Source: Phycisphaerae bacterium (lineage in GTDB: Bacteria > Planctomycetota > Phycisphaerae > Phycisphaerales > Phycisphaeraceae). From it: DNA of 64,000 nt. A program made the translations under genes and the position numbers. The DNA lies in contig JAUIGU010000019.1 in the NCBI GenBank assembly GCA_030432595.1, forward strand, positions 20,235-84,234, read 5' to 3'. Position 1 is the first letter of the stretch; each line of letters opens with the position of its first letter. The notes below the pieces were generated by a model. It was not told the DNA's origin. It worked only from the letters and a program-made list of their open reading frames with translations, and ran no database searches. Below are positions 40,843 to 50,045 of the stretch, one piece after another.

Positions 40843-42009
40843 GTGGATGCCCCGCCCGGAAGCTTCGCCGACCGCGTCGCCGGCGCTCTCGCGCTGTCGG
40901 CGTTGGGCGACGCGCTGGGCCTGCCGAACGAAGCCCGCGGGTTGCGCGGCGAAATCTCGCCGTGGCCCGACGAGAACGACGACCCCTGGCCGCTTCCCGT
41001 TGCCGACACCTTCCGGGAGCCCGAGAGCAACCCGTGGAACATCTGGGCACCGCCGGAGGTCACGGCCGGGATGCGCGGGGTGGTGTCGGACGACACGGCG
41101 ATCAAGATCGTGCTGATCGAGCCCTGGCTTGCGGACGCGCGGGCGCGCGGTGCAACGCCCGACGAAGACGATTTCATTGCGTGGCTGCGACGGCGGCCCC
41201 CGGAAGCCGAGCCGTGGCGCGAAGCGATGGCCGCAGAGCAAGCGAGGCAATGGATCGACATGTTTGCCGGCAGCACGCACGACGCGGCGTGCGACCCCGA
41301 CGAGGTTGCCCCCTGCTTCTACCGCCCCGGCGAACCCGTCTGTTTCGGCCCGTTCCTCTATCTCGAAACGGCGTTGCTGGACACCGGCCTTTCCGCCCCC
41401 GACGTGTTTCGGAAGTTCACGGGCTTCTGCTGTCTGGATCAAGACCACGGCCACGCCATCACGGGCATGCTGGCGGCCTGGCTTTGTGCCGTCGGACGTG
41501 ACGGCCCGCAGCGCCCGCTGCTCGAACGCTGGGACGAGACCTTCACCCAAATCGACGCCGCCGAAAAACTGTCGCCATGGCGCACCAAAGTTCTTCACGA
41601 CGCACGCTGGGTCCTCGCCGGCGCAACCCCCACGTCGCGGCCCGATGTATTCCTCGACATCATCAAGCGGCATTTGTTTGAGCTTGCACCCGCCGAGTGT
41701 GACCACTCGCTCAAAGCCTTCGATCCGCAGCTACAACTCGCACAAATGCTCGCGTGTCTTTCGTTCAGCGGTGGCGACGGGTTGTTGGCGATGCGTCTGC
41801 TGGCCCACGGCGCCGGCGACACCGACACGCTCGCCGCGACGCTGGGATTGATCGTGGGTGCGCACTTGGGATACTGGGCGCTTCTCAACTCCCCGGCCGG
41901 AGGCGCGTTGCAGGTGGTGGAGGAAACCACCGGGAAACTTTTTGACCGATCCCTCGCCCAGCGCGTCGCCGTGTTCACGGGCCACACAAACAGCAAGACG
42001 CTCACCTAA
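40843..42009 (+). CDS. ADP-ribosylglycohydrolase family protein
   Basis: Cytosolic enzyme of the DraG/ARH type, which removes ADP-ribose from proteins or small molecules with two Mg ions. The 388-residue protein opens with RVAGALALSALGDALGLPNE (the family GxxxGDALG), has a metal motif VVSDDTAIKIV near residue 87, and the C-terminal metal motif HGAGDTDTLAATLGLIVGAH. Both magnesium sites look intact. It may be a housekeeping deADP-ribosylase or part of a toxin response; no toxin is adjacent. The GTG start is set by TAGACT-N6. The TAA stop straddles the first bases of a 30-base perfect palindrome. Confidence 0.85.
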   Translation: MDAPPGSFADRVAGALALSALGDALGLPNEARGLRGEISPWPDENDDPWPLPVADTFREPESNPWNIWAPPEVTAGMRGVVSDDTAIKIVLIEPWLADARARGATPDEDDFIAWLRRRPPEAEPWREAMAAEQARQWIDMFAGSTHDAACDPDEVAPCFYRPGEPVCFGPFLYLETALLDTGLSAPDVFRKFTGFCCLDQDHGHAITGMLAAWLCAVGRDGPQRPLLERWDETFTQIDAAEKLSPWRTKVLHDARWVLAGATPTSRPDVFLDIIKRHLFELAPAECDHSLKAFDPQLQLAQMLACLSFSGGDGLLAMRLLAHGAGDTDTLAATLGLIVGAHLGYWALLNSPAGGALQVVEETTGKLFDRSLAQRVAVFTGHTNSKTLT

Positions 42010-42037
42010 AGCCCGGAGATGGCCATCTCCGGGCTTT
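42008..42037. repeat. AAAGCCCGG-family perfect palindrome, intergenic
   Basis: Thirty bases, AAAGCCCGGAGATGG and its exact reverse complement, between convergent genes. It could act as a bidirectional terminator. A 24-base relative (GCCCGGGGACGG and reverse complement) is in frame in the sulfite reductase gene at 59013-59036. Its first bases form part of the upstream TAA stop. Confidence 0.9.
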
Positions 42038-42074
42038 AACCAAGCTGAAAACGTGCGTGGTCTCCCCTGAAGCC

Positions 42075-43874
42075 CTACCGGCTGATCTCGACGATCGCCG
42101 TGTCGGCGTTGAGGTTCGGGTCATCGTCGGCGTCGATCGTGATCCCCGCGGTGGTGTCGAGGTAGACGCAGCGGTGGATCGTCAGGCCGCGACCGCGGCA
42201 GAAGTCCGCGAAGTCGGCGATGGAGGGGAAGCGGCGGTTGGGCGTGTCGTGCCACTCGTAGCCGTAGTTCCCGCCGGCGACGTCGGCCTTGGGGCTGCGG
42301 CCCTGCTCGTTGAACATCTTGCGGAAGTCGCGGTAGGCGAAGTTCGAGAAACTCACGACGGCGCGTCGGCCCACGCGGGTCATCTCGTCGATCAACTCGC
42401 CGATGTTCTCGATGATCTGCAGGGTCGCGCTGAGCAGGACGACGTCGAATTGGTCGTCGCCGAACGCGGGCAGGCCGGCGTTGAGGTCCAGGTCGATGAC
42501 GTCCAAACCACGGCGCACGGCCGCGATGAGCTTGTCCTGCGCGACCTCGACGCCGACGAGCGTGTCGTGCCCCCGGCCGCGCAGCTCGGCCAGGACGCGC
42601 CCCGAGCCGCAGCCCAGGTCCAAGACCGACGCGCCGGCGGGGATGAAGTCCAGCAGGTGCCGGTCGTGGTCGCGCAAAGCCGGCGCGGCGGGGTCGGTGT
42701 CGCCGAGCTTGGCGGCGACGAGCGGGCCGTAGCGCGCGATCTCGTCGTCGAGCAGGAAGCCGTCGTGGCCCGCAGCGCTGGTGATCTCGGTGTAGGACAC
42801 CGCCCGACCCAGCCGCGTCAGCGCATCGACGATCTGCCGGGACTGCGCGGGCGTGAACAGCCAGTCCGTCGAGAAGCTCACGAGCAACCAGTCGCACCTG
42901 CTCGGCGCGAGCGTACGCCGCAGTGCGGCGGGGTCTGCGCCCAGGTCGAAGCGGTCCATCGCCAGCGAGATCGCGACGTAGCTGTTGGCGTCGAAGCGAT
43001 CGACGAACTTCTGGCCCTGGTGGGCGAGGTAGCTGCCGACGCTGAAGCGTTTCTCGAAGCCGGTCTTGACGTCGCGCGGGTCGTTGCGGTCGCGCTCGAA
43101 CTTGGCGTCCATCGCGGCGGGCGAGAGGTAGGTGATGTGCCCGAGCATTCGCGCGATCGCCAGCCCGGTGTCGGGTTGGTGCGGCTGCCCGTAGTACTGC
43201 CCGCCGGCGAAGTGCGGGTCGGTCTGGATCGCGTTGCGGGCGACGACGTCAAACGCCAGCGCCTGCGAGGTCAGGCGCGGCGACGTCGCGATCGCGACGC
43301 AGGTCTGCACGGCGTCGGGGTGGCGCGTCGCCCAGGTCAGCGCCTGGTGCCCGCCCAGCGAGCCGCCCACGACCCCGCGCAACTTCTTAATGCCTAAATG
43401 TTCGAGCAGCCGGCGTTGCGCCTCGACCATGTCGGCGAGGGTGATCGCCGGGAAGTCCGCGCCGTAGGGTTGGCCGGTGTCGGGGTTGGTAGTTCCGGGC
43501 CCGGTGGTGCCGCGGCAGCCGCCGAGCACGTTGGTGCAGACGACAAAGAGTTTGTCGGTGTCGAGCGCCTTTCCGGGCCCGATGAGGCCGTCCCACCAAC
43601 CCGGATCGTCGTCGGGGTCGTCGGGGTGGGCGGCGGCGTGGGAGTCGCCGGAGATCGCGTGGCAGACCAGGACCGCGTTGGACTTGTCGGCATCGAGCGT
43701 GCCCCAGGTCTCGTACGCCACGGTCAGCGACGGCAACGCACCGCCCAGTTCGAGCGGCATCGGCTCGGAAAGCTCCGCGGTCTGCACATGACGCAACGGC
43801 CCGGCGACGCGGCGGTCGTCGGTGCTGTCAGCGATCACAGGATCCGTGAGTCCGGTGGGGTCGGCGGCGCTCAT
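42075..43874 (-). CDS. metXW: Homoserine O-acetyltransferase MetX fused to MetW methyltransferase-like domain
   Basis: Methionine biosynthesis enzyme that acetylates L-homoserine from acetyl-CoA. Of 599 residues, about 1-385 are MetX: SLTVAYETWGTLDADKSNAV, HAISGDSHAA, CTNVLGGCRGTTGP, the nucleophile elbow VGGSLGGHQAL, and the later Asp and His in SFSTDWLFTPAQS and SAAGHDGFLLD. About 395-599 are MetW: VLDLGCGSGRVLAELRGRGH (SAM-binding type loop), VVLLSATLQIIENIGELIDE and SFSNFAYRDFRKMF. MetX and MetW are often adjacent genes; here they are one frame. TACATT lies nine bases before the ATG. Nothing like a SAM riboswitch is visible in the 91 bases upstream. Confidence 0.94.
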   Translation of the reverse strand: MSAADPTGLTDPVIADSTDDRRVAGPLRHVQTAELSEPMPLELGGALPSLTVAYETWGTLDADKSNAVLVCHAISGDSHAAAHPDDPDDDPGWWDGLIGPGKALDTDKLFVVCTNVLGGCRGTTGPGTTNPDTGQPYGADFPAITLADMVEAQRRLLEHLGIKKLRGVVGGSLGGHQALTWATRHPDAVQTCVAIATSPRLTSQALAFDVVARNAIQTDPHFAGGQYYGQPHQPDTGLAIARMLGHITYLSPAAMDAKFERDRNDPRDVKTGFEKRFSVGSYLAHQGQKFVDRFDANSYVAISLAMDRFDLGADPAALRRTLAPSRCDWLLVSFSTDWLFTPAQSRQIVDALTRLGRAVSYTEITSAAGHDGFLLDDEIARYGPLVAAKLGDTDPAAPALRDHDRHLLDFIPAGASVLDLGCGSGRVLAELRGRGHDTLVGVEVAQDKLIAAVRRGLDVIDLDLNAGLPAFGDDQFDVVLLSATLQIIENIGELIDEMTRVGRRAVVSFSNFAYRDFRKMFNEQGRSPKADVAGGNYGYEWHDTPNRRFPSIADFADFCRGRGLTIHRCVYLDTTAGITIDADDDPNLNADTAIVEISR

Positions 43875-43965
43875 GCCAACAGCAATGTACGCCGGATGGC
43901 GAATCGACAGGGAAGCGGCTTGGAGGTTTGCTGGCGTAAACCGCCGTGCCACGGGGTCGATCGGG

Positions 43966-46416
43966 TCAGCCCGCCGGGTTCGGTTGCGGCGCGGGCGCGA
44001 CAGGCGTGGCGGGCACCGGCGGCTGGACGTTGGGGGTGATGTTCGGCTTGAGCGCTTCGCGCGGCGTGGCGTGTCCGGCGGTCGGGACGATCTGCTCGGC
44101 GTTCTGGGTCATCGCGTGCTCGTGCATCGACAGCAACGAGAGCAGCCACGACACCGTCGCGTCGGCGGACTGGTTCTCGTCGACACCCTGGGGCATGAGT
44201 TTGTCGAAGCAGCCGCCGGTGTGCTGGTCGTAGAGCGGCTGGCGGAGGTCATTGTCGCCGAGGAACCACTGCAGACACCGGTGCGCCCGGCGGAGGTAGT
44301 GGTCTTGGTTGGTGACGCGGTAGGCCTCGAGGTTGGCGTCGATGGCGCCGCCGGCCTCCATAGGGAGCTGGTCGAAGCGGGCCTTGGTGCCGCCGCGCGG
44401 GAACCAGCCGTGCGTGCCGATGGGCGCAAACTGGCCGGCGTCGCCGGTCTGCACCTGGTTGAGGAAGTCCAGCGAGCGCAGCGCCTGCTGGATCATCTCG
44501 TTGTTGAACATCCACCGCCCCGAGAGCAGCAGCGCGTGGGGCAGCCGCGCGGCCGTGTAGGTCAGCATCGGGTTGGGCCAGGGCCAGTCCGGCTGACCGA
44601 ACTGCCGGAACGCGTCGAAGAGCTTGTGCGCGAGGGCTTCGCGGACCGCTTTGGCGTGGGTGTCGCCGGAGAAGCGGCGGAGGTAGGCGTGGATGCCGAT
44701 GAGCGCGTAGGCCCAGCCGTGCGGGTGCTCGAACTGTTCGCAGGCCGGCAGCGCTTCCTGGAACAAACGCGCCGCGAGGTTTCTGTGCCCCGGCTGGTCT
44801 GAACGCGCGACGGTCTCGCCCAGCGCGCGGATGGCCCGGCCGTGCGTGTCTTCCGAGAACGGGTCGTCGTCCCACGACCGGTCGTAGCCCATGTGGTTGT
44901 GGAACCGGCCGGTCTCGGGGTTGAACGCGTGATCGAGGAAAGACAGGTACCGCGCCGCAAGGACGTCGAGGCGTTCGTCGTGGCGTTCCGCGGTGGGCGC
45001 AAAGTCGCGGGCCATGAGCACGACGACCAGCGCTCGGGCGCTGTCGTCGAGCCGGTAGCCGGAGGCGCGGTGGGGGATGGTCGCCTTGGCGTGGGCGAGC
45101 ACGCCGCACGAGTCGGTGAGCACGCGCAGGTGGTCGAGCTTGACCTCGGGCAGCTCGTCGATGTCGGTGCCGGGCGCGGCCGTGGGCTTGACGTGCTGGA
45201 TCGGCCGAGGGTTGTTGCGGCGTTCCTCGCGGACCTGCGCGAACACGTCGAGGTACTGCCGGGCGGTGCTGGCCCAGGTCATCGGGCGGGTGTGGGTGTA
45301 CGCGGCCTTGCGCGTCGCGTGGCGGTCGACCTCGTTGTCGAAGAACTCGGTGATGCCGGCCGCGAGCGCGTCGGGGTCTTTGAACGGCACGAGCTTGCCG
45401 CGGCCGTCGGCGAGCAGCTCCTGCGCGTGCCAGTACGGCGTGGACACCGTCGCCTTGCCCGCGCCCAGCGCATAGGCGAGCGTGCCGGACGTGATCTGGG
45501 CTTCGTTGAGGTACGGCGTGACGTACACATCCGCGCAGCCGAGGAACTCGAGCAACTCGTCAATCTCGACAAACTTGTTGAACCACTTGATGTGATCGGC
45601 GACGCCGAGCGTCTTGGCGCGCTGCTGCAGCCCGATGCGGTAGTCCTCCCCGGAGTTCGCGAGGATGCCCGGGTGCGTCGCGCCCAGGACGATGTAGACC
45701 GCGTCGGGGTATTTCTTCACGACCTTCGGCAACGCCTCGATCATGTGCTCGAGGCCCTTGCCCGGCGAGAGCAGGCCGAACGTCAGGATCACCTTCTTGC
45801 CCGCGACGCCGAACTGGTCCTTGTAGAACGCGGGATCGACGAAGGGCACGTCGTGGATGCCGTGCGGGATGAGCGCGATCTTCTGCCGCGGCACCTTGTA
45901 GATGGTGGTGAGGAACTCGAACGCCCGGTCGGCCATGACGACGAGCCGGTCGACCTGCTCGGCGAGCTGGGTGAGCACTTCCTTCTGACGGTCGTTGGGC
46001 TCCTTGAGGACGGTGTGCAGCGTGGCAACACTGGGCATGCGGAACCGGCGGAGCAGTTCGAGGACGTGCGCGCCGTGGTCGCCGCCGTAGATGCCGTACT
46101 CGTGCTGGAGGCAGAGCACGCCCGCGGGGGACATGTTCAAAAAGTCCGCCGCGAGCCGGTACTCGGCCAGGCGGGACTCGTTGATTTCGAACGCGACGCG
46201 CGGGCCGTAGCGGTAGCCCTCGGCCCGGTCGTTCATGGCGATGGCCTGCACCGTCAAATCCGGCGCCGCGGCGGCGAGCGCTTCGGTCAGGTCGTGCGTG
46301 AACGTCGCGATGCCGCAGCGGCGCGGCAGGTACGAGCCCAGCGTCGTCACCGTCCCCAGGCTCGGCCAGGGGCGCGAAGCGGGCAGCGGGGGCGAAGCGT
46401 CGGAGGTCTCGGTCAT
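43966..46416 (-). CDS. GT4-type glycosyltransferase with C-terminal alpha-toroid domain
   Basis: Cytosolic protein of 816 residues. Residues ~20-430 are a GT-B fold glycosyltransferase of family 4: TLGSYLPRRCGIATFTHDLT at the N-terminus, the acceptor-side loop LCLQHEYGIYGGDHG, IPHGIHDVPFVDP, the donor-site region ILTFGLLSPGKGLEHMIEAL, and VTPYLNEAQITSGTLAYALG with the Glu-x7-Glu type motif. Residues ~450-790 are helical and resemble an alpha/alpha toroid (HAFNPETGRFHNHMGYDRSW, MEAGGAIDANLEAYRVTNQD), as in mannosylglycan phosphorylase partners. A Pro/Ala-rich tail ends the chain. It probably builds or trims a mannose- or glucose-containing glycan; the donor is unknown. It is 91 bases downstream of metXW's start, in the same direction but probably separate. 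Confidence 0.85.
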   Translation of the reverse strand: MTETSDASPPLPASRPWPSLGTVTTLGSYLPRRCGIATFTHDLTEALAAAAPDLTVQAIAMNDRAEGYRYGPRVAFEINESRLAEYRLAADFLNMSPAGVLCLQHEYGIYGGDHGAHVLELLRRFRMPSVATLHTVLKEPNDRQKEVLTQLAEQVDRLVVMADRAFEFLTTIYKVPRQKIALIPHGIHDVPFVDPAFYKDQFGVAGKKVILTFGLLSPGKGLEHMIEALPKVVKKYPDAVYIVLGATHPGILANSGEDYRIGLQQRAKTLGVADHIKWFNKFVEIDELLEFLGCADVYVTPYLNEAQITSGTLAYALGAGKATVSTPYWHAQELLADGRGKLVPFKDPDALAAGITEFFDNEVDRHATRKAAYTHTRPMTWASTARQYLDVFAQVREERRNNPRPIQHVKPTAAPGTDIDELPEVKLDHLRVLTDSCGVLAHAKATIPHRASGYRLDDSARALVVVLMARDFAPTAERHDERLDVLAARYLSFLDHAFNPETGRFHNHMGYDRSWDDDPFSEDTHGRAIRALGETVARSDQPGHRNLAARLFQEALPACEQFEHPHGWAYALIGIHAYLRRFSGDTHAKAVREALAHKLFDAFRQFGQPDWPWPNPMLTYTAARLPHALLLSGRWMFNNEMIQQALRSLDFLNQVQTGDAGQFAPIGTHGWFPRGGTKARFDQLPMEAGGAIDANLEAYRVTNQDHYLRRAHRCLQWFLGDNDLRQPLYDQHTGGCFDKLMPQGVDENQSADATVSWLLSLLSMHEHAMTQNAEQIVPTAGHATPREALKPNITPNVQPPVPATPVAPAPQPNPAG

Positions 46417-46502
46417 GATCGGCGCACCGTGAAGGTGGACCCTTCAGGATACGCCTTTCTGCGGCCGCACGCGTCTTGCTCGGATTGTCGTTGCGAAATG
46501 GA

Positions 46503-47357
46503 CTACCGCTTGCAGCGGCTCCTGGCCATCAACGCCGATGCCACACTTAAAACAACGAACGTCGCAGGCTCGGGGATGCCGCGCAGCGTCACGTTGTCGA
46601 TCCCGCCCGCTTCCGAGGTTTGTGACGAGTTGTTGTCCACGATTTCGAAGGCGACAACAATACGCGTCACGTTGCTGAGGACGGCGTCCAGCGTGGCCGC
46701 GGTCTGTAGCACACCGCCGGACAACGAGCTCACCGTGTCGCCCGCGAAGTCCGGGTCGAAGATGCCTAAGTCGAGGTCGGAGATCTTCTGCAGCCCGTTG
46801 GGGCCGCCGTCCGTGAGGTTGACGCTGAGGTTGACCCAGTCCGTGTCGGCCGCGCCCAGGCCCGGCCCGGGGAACACGGCGCCGTAGGCGTTGAGGTCGT
46901 TGGGGTCGCCGGAGATGAAGGCGACGGCGTAGGGCTGCACGCTGGTGGCGTCGGAGCCCTCGTTGAACAGGCGATGGTCGAAGGAGAAGGTGCCGCCCGC
47001 GTAGGCCGAGAGGTCGCCCAGGAACGCGGCCGGGGCGTTGGCGAACGAGCCGGGGTCCACGACCACGTCGGTGAACCGCGCAAACCCGCCGGGGTTGCCG
47101 GTGAACGCCGGGTCCGAATCGCCGCCCGCGTCGTGGACCATGTCCGCCGTGTTGTTCACGACGCTCAGCACCTGCCCCGACAGGATCGCGCCGAAGCTGT
47201 CGTCGATCTCGAAGCCCACCGCCGACCAGCCTTCCAGATCCGTATCAAACGAGCTGGTAATGACCGGCTGGGCCCAAGCGGACGACGCGCCCAGCGCGGC
47301 GATCAACGCCAAGCCCGGGACGGACTTCAATGCGAAGGCGTGAAGGTCTTTCAGCAT
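46503..47357 (-). CDS. PEP-CTERM protein with laminin-B-like domain
   Basis: Exported protein of 284 residues. Signal peptide about 1-30 (LALIAALGASSAWAQ). A beta-rich domain from about 33 to 255 begins ITSSFDTDLEGWSAVGFEID and has GGTFSFDHRLFNEGSDATSV, like laminin-B type sandwiches of other PEP-CTERM proteins, which may bind glycans. The C-terminus IPEPATFVVLSVASALMARS is a PEP-CTERM sorting signal, normally processed by an exosortase (not in the window). No operon partner. Confidence 0.85.
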   Translation of the reverse strand: MLKDLHAFALKSVPGLALIAALGASSAWAQPVITSSFDTDLEGWSAVGFEIDDSFGAILSGQVLSVVNNTADMVHDAGGDSDPAFTGNPGGFARFTDVVVDPGSFANAPAAFLGDLSAYAGGTFSFDHRLFNEGSDATSVQPYAVAFISGDPNDLNAYGAVFPGPGLGAADTDWVNLSVNLTDGGPNGLQKISDLDLGIFDPDFAGDTVSSLSGGVLQTAATLDAVLSNVTRIVVAFEIVDNNSSQTSEAGGIDNVTLRGIPEPATFVVLSVASALMARSRCKR

Positions 47358-47634
47358 TCCGATTCACTCCCGATTCGTGGTCGATATGAGGAAATACGAC
47401 TAAGCCGACATGCAAGATTCGAACGACAGACCACGCATTATGCACAGCTTAAACCCGGCCACAACTCACGCAAGGCGGATATACCCGCATGACCACGGTG
47501 TTCCGTGACCATGCGGGGGAGAACCCTTGGTATTCACAGGTTGATGCGGCAGAACAACCCAACTTCACATCGACGAATCGGTTGGCTGGCACGGGCGTAT
47601 CGGCCATCGCCGCCGATCTGCCGTCCAGCAACGT

Positions 47635-48021
47635 TTAGCCGCCGTCGCCGCCGAGCCGTTCGCTCAACACCGCGATGCGCAGCTCCAGCCGCTTGACCTC
47701 GCGGACCACGCGGTTGCGGTTGAGCATCATGAAGAACCCGATCTTGGTCAGCCCGATGGTCATCACCAGGCCCAGCGTCGCCGCCGCCCAGATCACGGTC
47801 ATGCGCACGTCCTCGGCGCGGAACATCAGCACCGCCGTGAACACGCCCAGCGCTGTGAGCACCAGCACGTCCACGATCCACATCAGCGAGATCATCCGCG
47901 ACTGCCCGCGGAAGGAGTCGAAAATCTCGCCGAACTCGTCACGGATCGTGAAGTCCGCCGACTCCACGTCGGCGCTGCCGGGGTCGAGCGCATCCTTAAG
48001 CACATCATCGAGTTCGTTCAT
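47635..48021 (-). CDS. Small membrane protein paired with ECF sigma factor (DUF6768-like)
   Basis: Protein of 128 residues. An acidic soluble start (MNELDDVLKDALDPGSADVE) carries IRDEFGEIFDSFRGQSRMIS, then two helices at about 44-65 and 70-95, then a cytosolic coiled-coil-like tail NRNRVVREVKRLELRIAVLS. This layout fits the family I know as DUF6768, usually encoded just after an ECF sigma factor. Its ATG overlaps the sigma stop by four bases (ATGA), so the two are translationally coupled. It may be a membrane partner or anti-sigma factor; no zinc-binding HxxxCxxC is present. That role is inference. Confidence 0.7.
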   Translation of the reverse strand: MNELDDVLKDALDPGSADVESADFTIRDEFGEIFDSFRGQSRMISLMWIVDVLVLTALGVFTAVLMFRAEDVRMTVIWAAATLGLVMTIGLTKIGFFMMLNRNRVVREVKRLELRIAVLSERLGGDGG

Positions 48022-48572
48022 GGTTCGTTTCCTTTCAAGAGTTCGCGGAGGTCTCGGCGGGCCTGGTGCATCCGGCTCTTGACCGTGCCGCGGGGGATGT
48101 TGAGCGCCACGGCGATCTCGGCCGTGGACAGATCGTCGAGGTAATGCATCGAGAGCACTGCGCGCTGCGGTGTCGGCAGCTTCTGCATCGCCGCCAGCAC
48201 GACCGCGGCCTGCTCGCGCGACTCGGGGTCGTCGTTTGGGTCGGGCGGCGCGGGCACGTCGACGGTGAGCGGCCCGGCCCGGGCGCGCTGCCGCACCTGT
48301 CGGCGGACCCAGTCGGCCGCGCGCCGCGTCACGATGCGGTACGCCCACGCCGGGAACGCCGCGGGGTCTTCCAGCCCGCGGAGCTGCTTGATGATCCCGA
48401 CCCACGCGTCCTGGCTGACGTCGGCCGCGGCGTCGTCCCGGCCGGTCATGTTGCGCGCGTGCCGCCACAGCCGGCCGTGCCAACGCCGCACCAGCCGGTC
48501 GAGCGCCTTAGCGTCCCCGTCCTGGGCCGCCAGCACCAGCCACTCGTCGACAACGTGGTCTTTGCGGGCCAT
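48018..48572 (-). CDS. ECF-type RNA polymerase sigma factor
   Basis: Sigma-70 family extracytoplasmic-function factor of 184 residues. Region 2 spans about 15-85 (ALDRLVRRWHGRLWRHARNM, DVSQDAWVGIIKQL, AFPAWAYRIVTRRAADWVRR) and region 4 about 120-180 (LPTPQRAVLSMHYLDDLSTA, IAVALNIPRGTVKSRMHQAR). It belongs to the short two-domain group. Its start overlaps nothing upstream; the downstream gene overlaps its stop. A GCGATG context without SD or -10 pattern precedes the start. The usual target would be its own operon, but I see no matching promoter elsewhere in the window. Confidence 0.93.
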   Translation of the reverse strand: MARKDHVVDEWLVLAAQDGDAKALDRLVRRWHGRLWRHARNMTGRDDAAADVSQDAWVGIIKQLRGLEDPAAFPAWAYRIVTRRAADWVRRQVRQRARAGPLTVDVPAPPDPNDDPESREQAAVVLAAMQKLPTPQRAVLSMHYLDDLSTAEIAVALNIPRGTVKSRMHQARRDLRELLKGNEP

Positions 48573-48636
48573 CGCAACACAGGTCGCCGGCCCACCCCGC
48601 GCGGTTCGGCGTCGAAGCGAAAAAAGTCCGGGCGGC

Positions 48637-49053
48637 TCAACCCATCACGGCGGACATCGCGTCCGGGCCCACCGCGCCGAGCTGCTGGAGCAGTTCCAAA
48701 TAGTCGAAGTGGTTCCAACCCTCAACGAGCTTGCCGTCCGCGACGCGGTTGAGTGACACGCCCCGGAACACGAGCGTACGTTCGTCGCCGGGCCGTTTGG
48801 CCGTGACCTTGCAATGCACCGCCACCAGGTCGCCCTCCGCAACGGTGCGCTCGATGTCGATGCGGTAGCTGGCGAAGTTCTTGCGGAAGCCGTCGAAGAA
48901 ACGCCGGAAGGCGGCGTGGCCCTGCGCCGCTTCCTCGCCCAGGCCGTGTACCACGATGGCGGGGTCGAGCAGTTCGTCGATGACCGCCTCGTTCTGCTGG
49001 TTCCAGACCTCTTCAAACCAGCGGTGCACAATCTGTTTGTTTTCCGTGTTCAT
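48637..49053 (-). CDS. SnoaL-like ester cyclase / NTF2-fold protein
   Basis: Small cytosolic protein of 138 residues with the NTF2-like cone fold. Family markers: VHRWFEEVWNQQNEAVIDEL, ELLDPAIVVHG, GHAAFRRFFDGFRKNFASYR, HCKVTAKRPGD and VEGWNHFDYLELLQQLGAVG. These agree with the polyketide-cyclase-like (SnoaL) group often annotated ester cyclase. The physiological substrate is unknown. It lies 64 bases from the sigma gene start and 13 bases from the TerC stop, all on the minus strand, so TerC-cyclase (and perhaps the sigma pair) could form one transcript. Confidence 0.85.
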   Translation of the reverse strand: MNTENKQIVHRWFEEVWNQQNEAVIDELLDPAIVVHGLGEEAAQGHAAFRRFFDGFRKNFASYRIDIERTVAEGDLVAVHCKVTAKRPGDERTLVFRGVSLNRVADGKLVEGWNHFDYLELLQQLGAVGPDAMSAVMG

Positions 49054-49066
49054 GACGTGCAGGGGG

Positions 49067-49891
49067 TTAGGCGTGGGTTGAGCCGGACGCTTCGACTTCG
49101 CGTTTTCGCTGGTGCGCGAGCTTCTTCTGGTAGCCCGACTGAATGATGTCCACCAGCACGAGCACGGCGATGGAGAAGTAGAACGTCGCCTTGCTCATCG
49201 CGTGGACTTCGTAGCCGAACAGCTTGAGGTGCGCGACGTGCCCGCCCTCGCCCAGCAGGACGACGCCGACGATCAGCAGGATGAACAGCCCCAGCACCTC
49301 GTACTTGCGGTTTTTCTCGATGAAAGCCGAGACGTGGTCGGCCAGCACCAGCATCGCGATCCCCGAGCCGACGATCGCGGTCGCCAGCACCAGGAACACG
49401 TCCGTGATCGCCAGCGCCGAGAGGATCGAGTCGAACGAGAAGATCAGGTTCATGAACACGATCAGCAGGATGACCTGCGTCGCGCTCTTGGCCTTCTTGT
49501 CTTCGCCGGCGTGATGCAGGTCGTCGATGGCGAGCAGGTGCCGGATCTCTTTGACCGCCGTGTAGATGATGAACCCGCCGCCGAACAGGAACACGATCGT
49601 CGAAAAGTTGAATTCGCCCTCGAGCACACCCGTCCAGTGGATCGAGAAGAACGGGTCCTTGAGCTTCTCGATCAGCAGGATGATGACGAACAGCAGCACG
49701 ATGCGCAAACCGATGGCGATCAGGATGCCGTTGCGCCGCACCGCGGACTGCGACTCCTTGGGCGCGCGTTTGGACTCGATCGAGATGTAGAGCAGGTTGT
49801 CGAACCCCAGCACCGCCTGAAGGAACAGCAACACGCCCAGGTTCATCAGGCTCTGAAAGGTCAACAGGTTGTCGGGAAACAACTCGGGCAT
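49067..49891 (-). CDS. TerC family membrane protein
   Basis: Integral membrane protein of 274 residues, probably a metal (Mn) exporter or a helper that supplies metal to exported enzymes. The TerC hallmarks are FLQAVLGFDNLLYISIESKR with the acidic pair in helix 1-2, and VFMNLIFSFDSILSALAITD in the middle, both with membrane-buried Asp. About seven helices are visible. A ribosome site AGGGGTTG precedes the ATG. I looked for a yybP-type manganese riboswitch in the 240 bases upstream and saw none. Confidence 0.9.
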   Translation of the reverse strand: MPELFPDNLLTFQSLMNLGVLLFLQAVLGFDNLLYISIESKRAPKESQSAVRRNGILIAIGLRIVLLFVIILLIEKLKDPFFSIHWTGVLEGEFNFSTIVFLFGGGFIIYTAVKEIRHLLAIDDLHHAGEDKKAKSATQVILLIVFMNLIFSFDSILSALAITDVFLVLATAIVGSGIAMLVLADHVSAFIEKNRKYEVLGLFILLIVGVVLLGEGGHVAHLKLFGYEVHAMSKATFYFSIAVLVLVDIIQSGYQKKLAHQRKREVEASGSTHA

Positions 49892-50045
49892 GGATCAACC
49901 CCTGAGGCAAGGCAAGGTCCGGAACGTCCGTTCGACAAACCGCGTGTTGTACCGCAAGCCCGACGCGGGCGCGTGCTCAACGACGGGCCGCGACGGCGAA
50001 GCGACAAGGCCGCGGCCATTTGAAAAGAACCGAAAAATAGCGCGA

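Noticed and set aside
38842..41706. Minus-strand open frame of 954 codons
   Set aside because: Lies antisense to the P1B ATPase and the ADP-ribosylglycohydrolase, both of which have complete motifs.
42008..42037. Simple rho-independent terminator only
   Set aside because: The stem is a plausible terminator, but the related palindrome inside the sulfite reductase gene shows it belongs to a dispersed family, so I list it as a repeat.
49892..50040. Manganese riboswitch upstream of terC
   Set aside because: I looked for the yybP-ykoY core and saw no matching conserved stretches.
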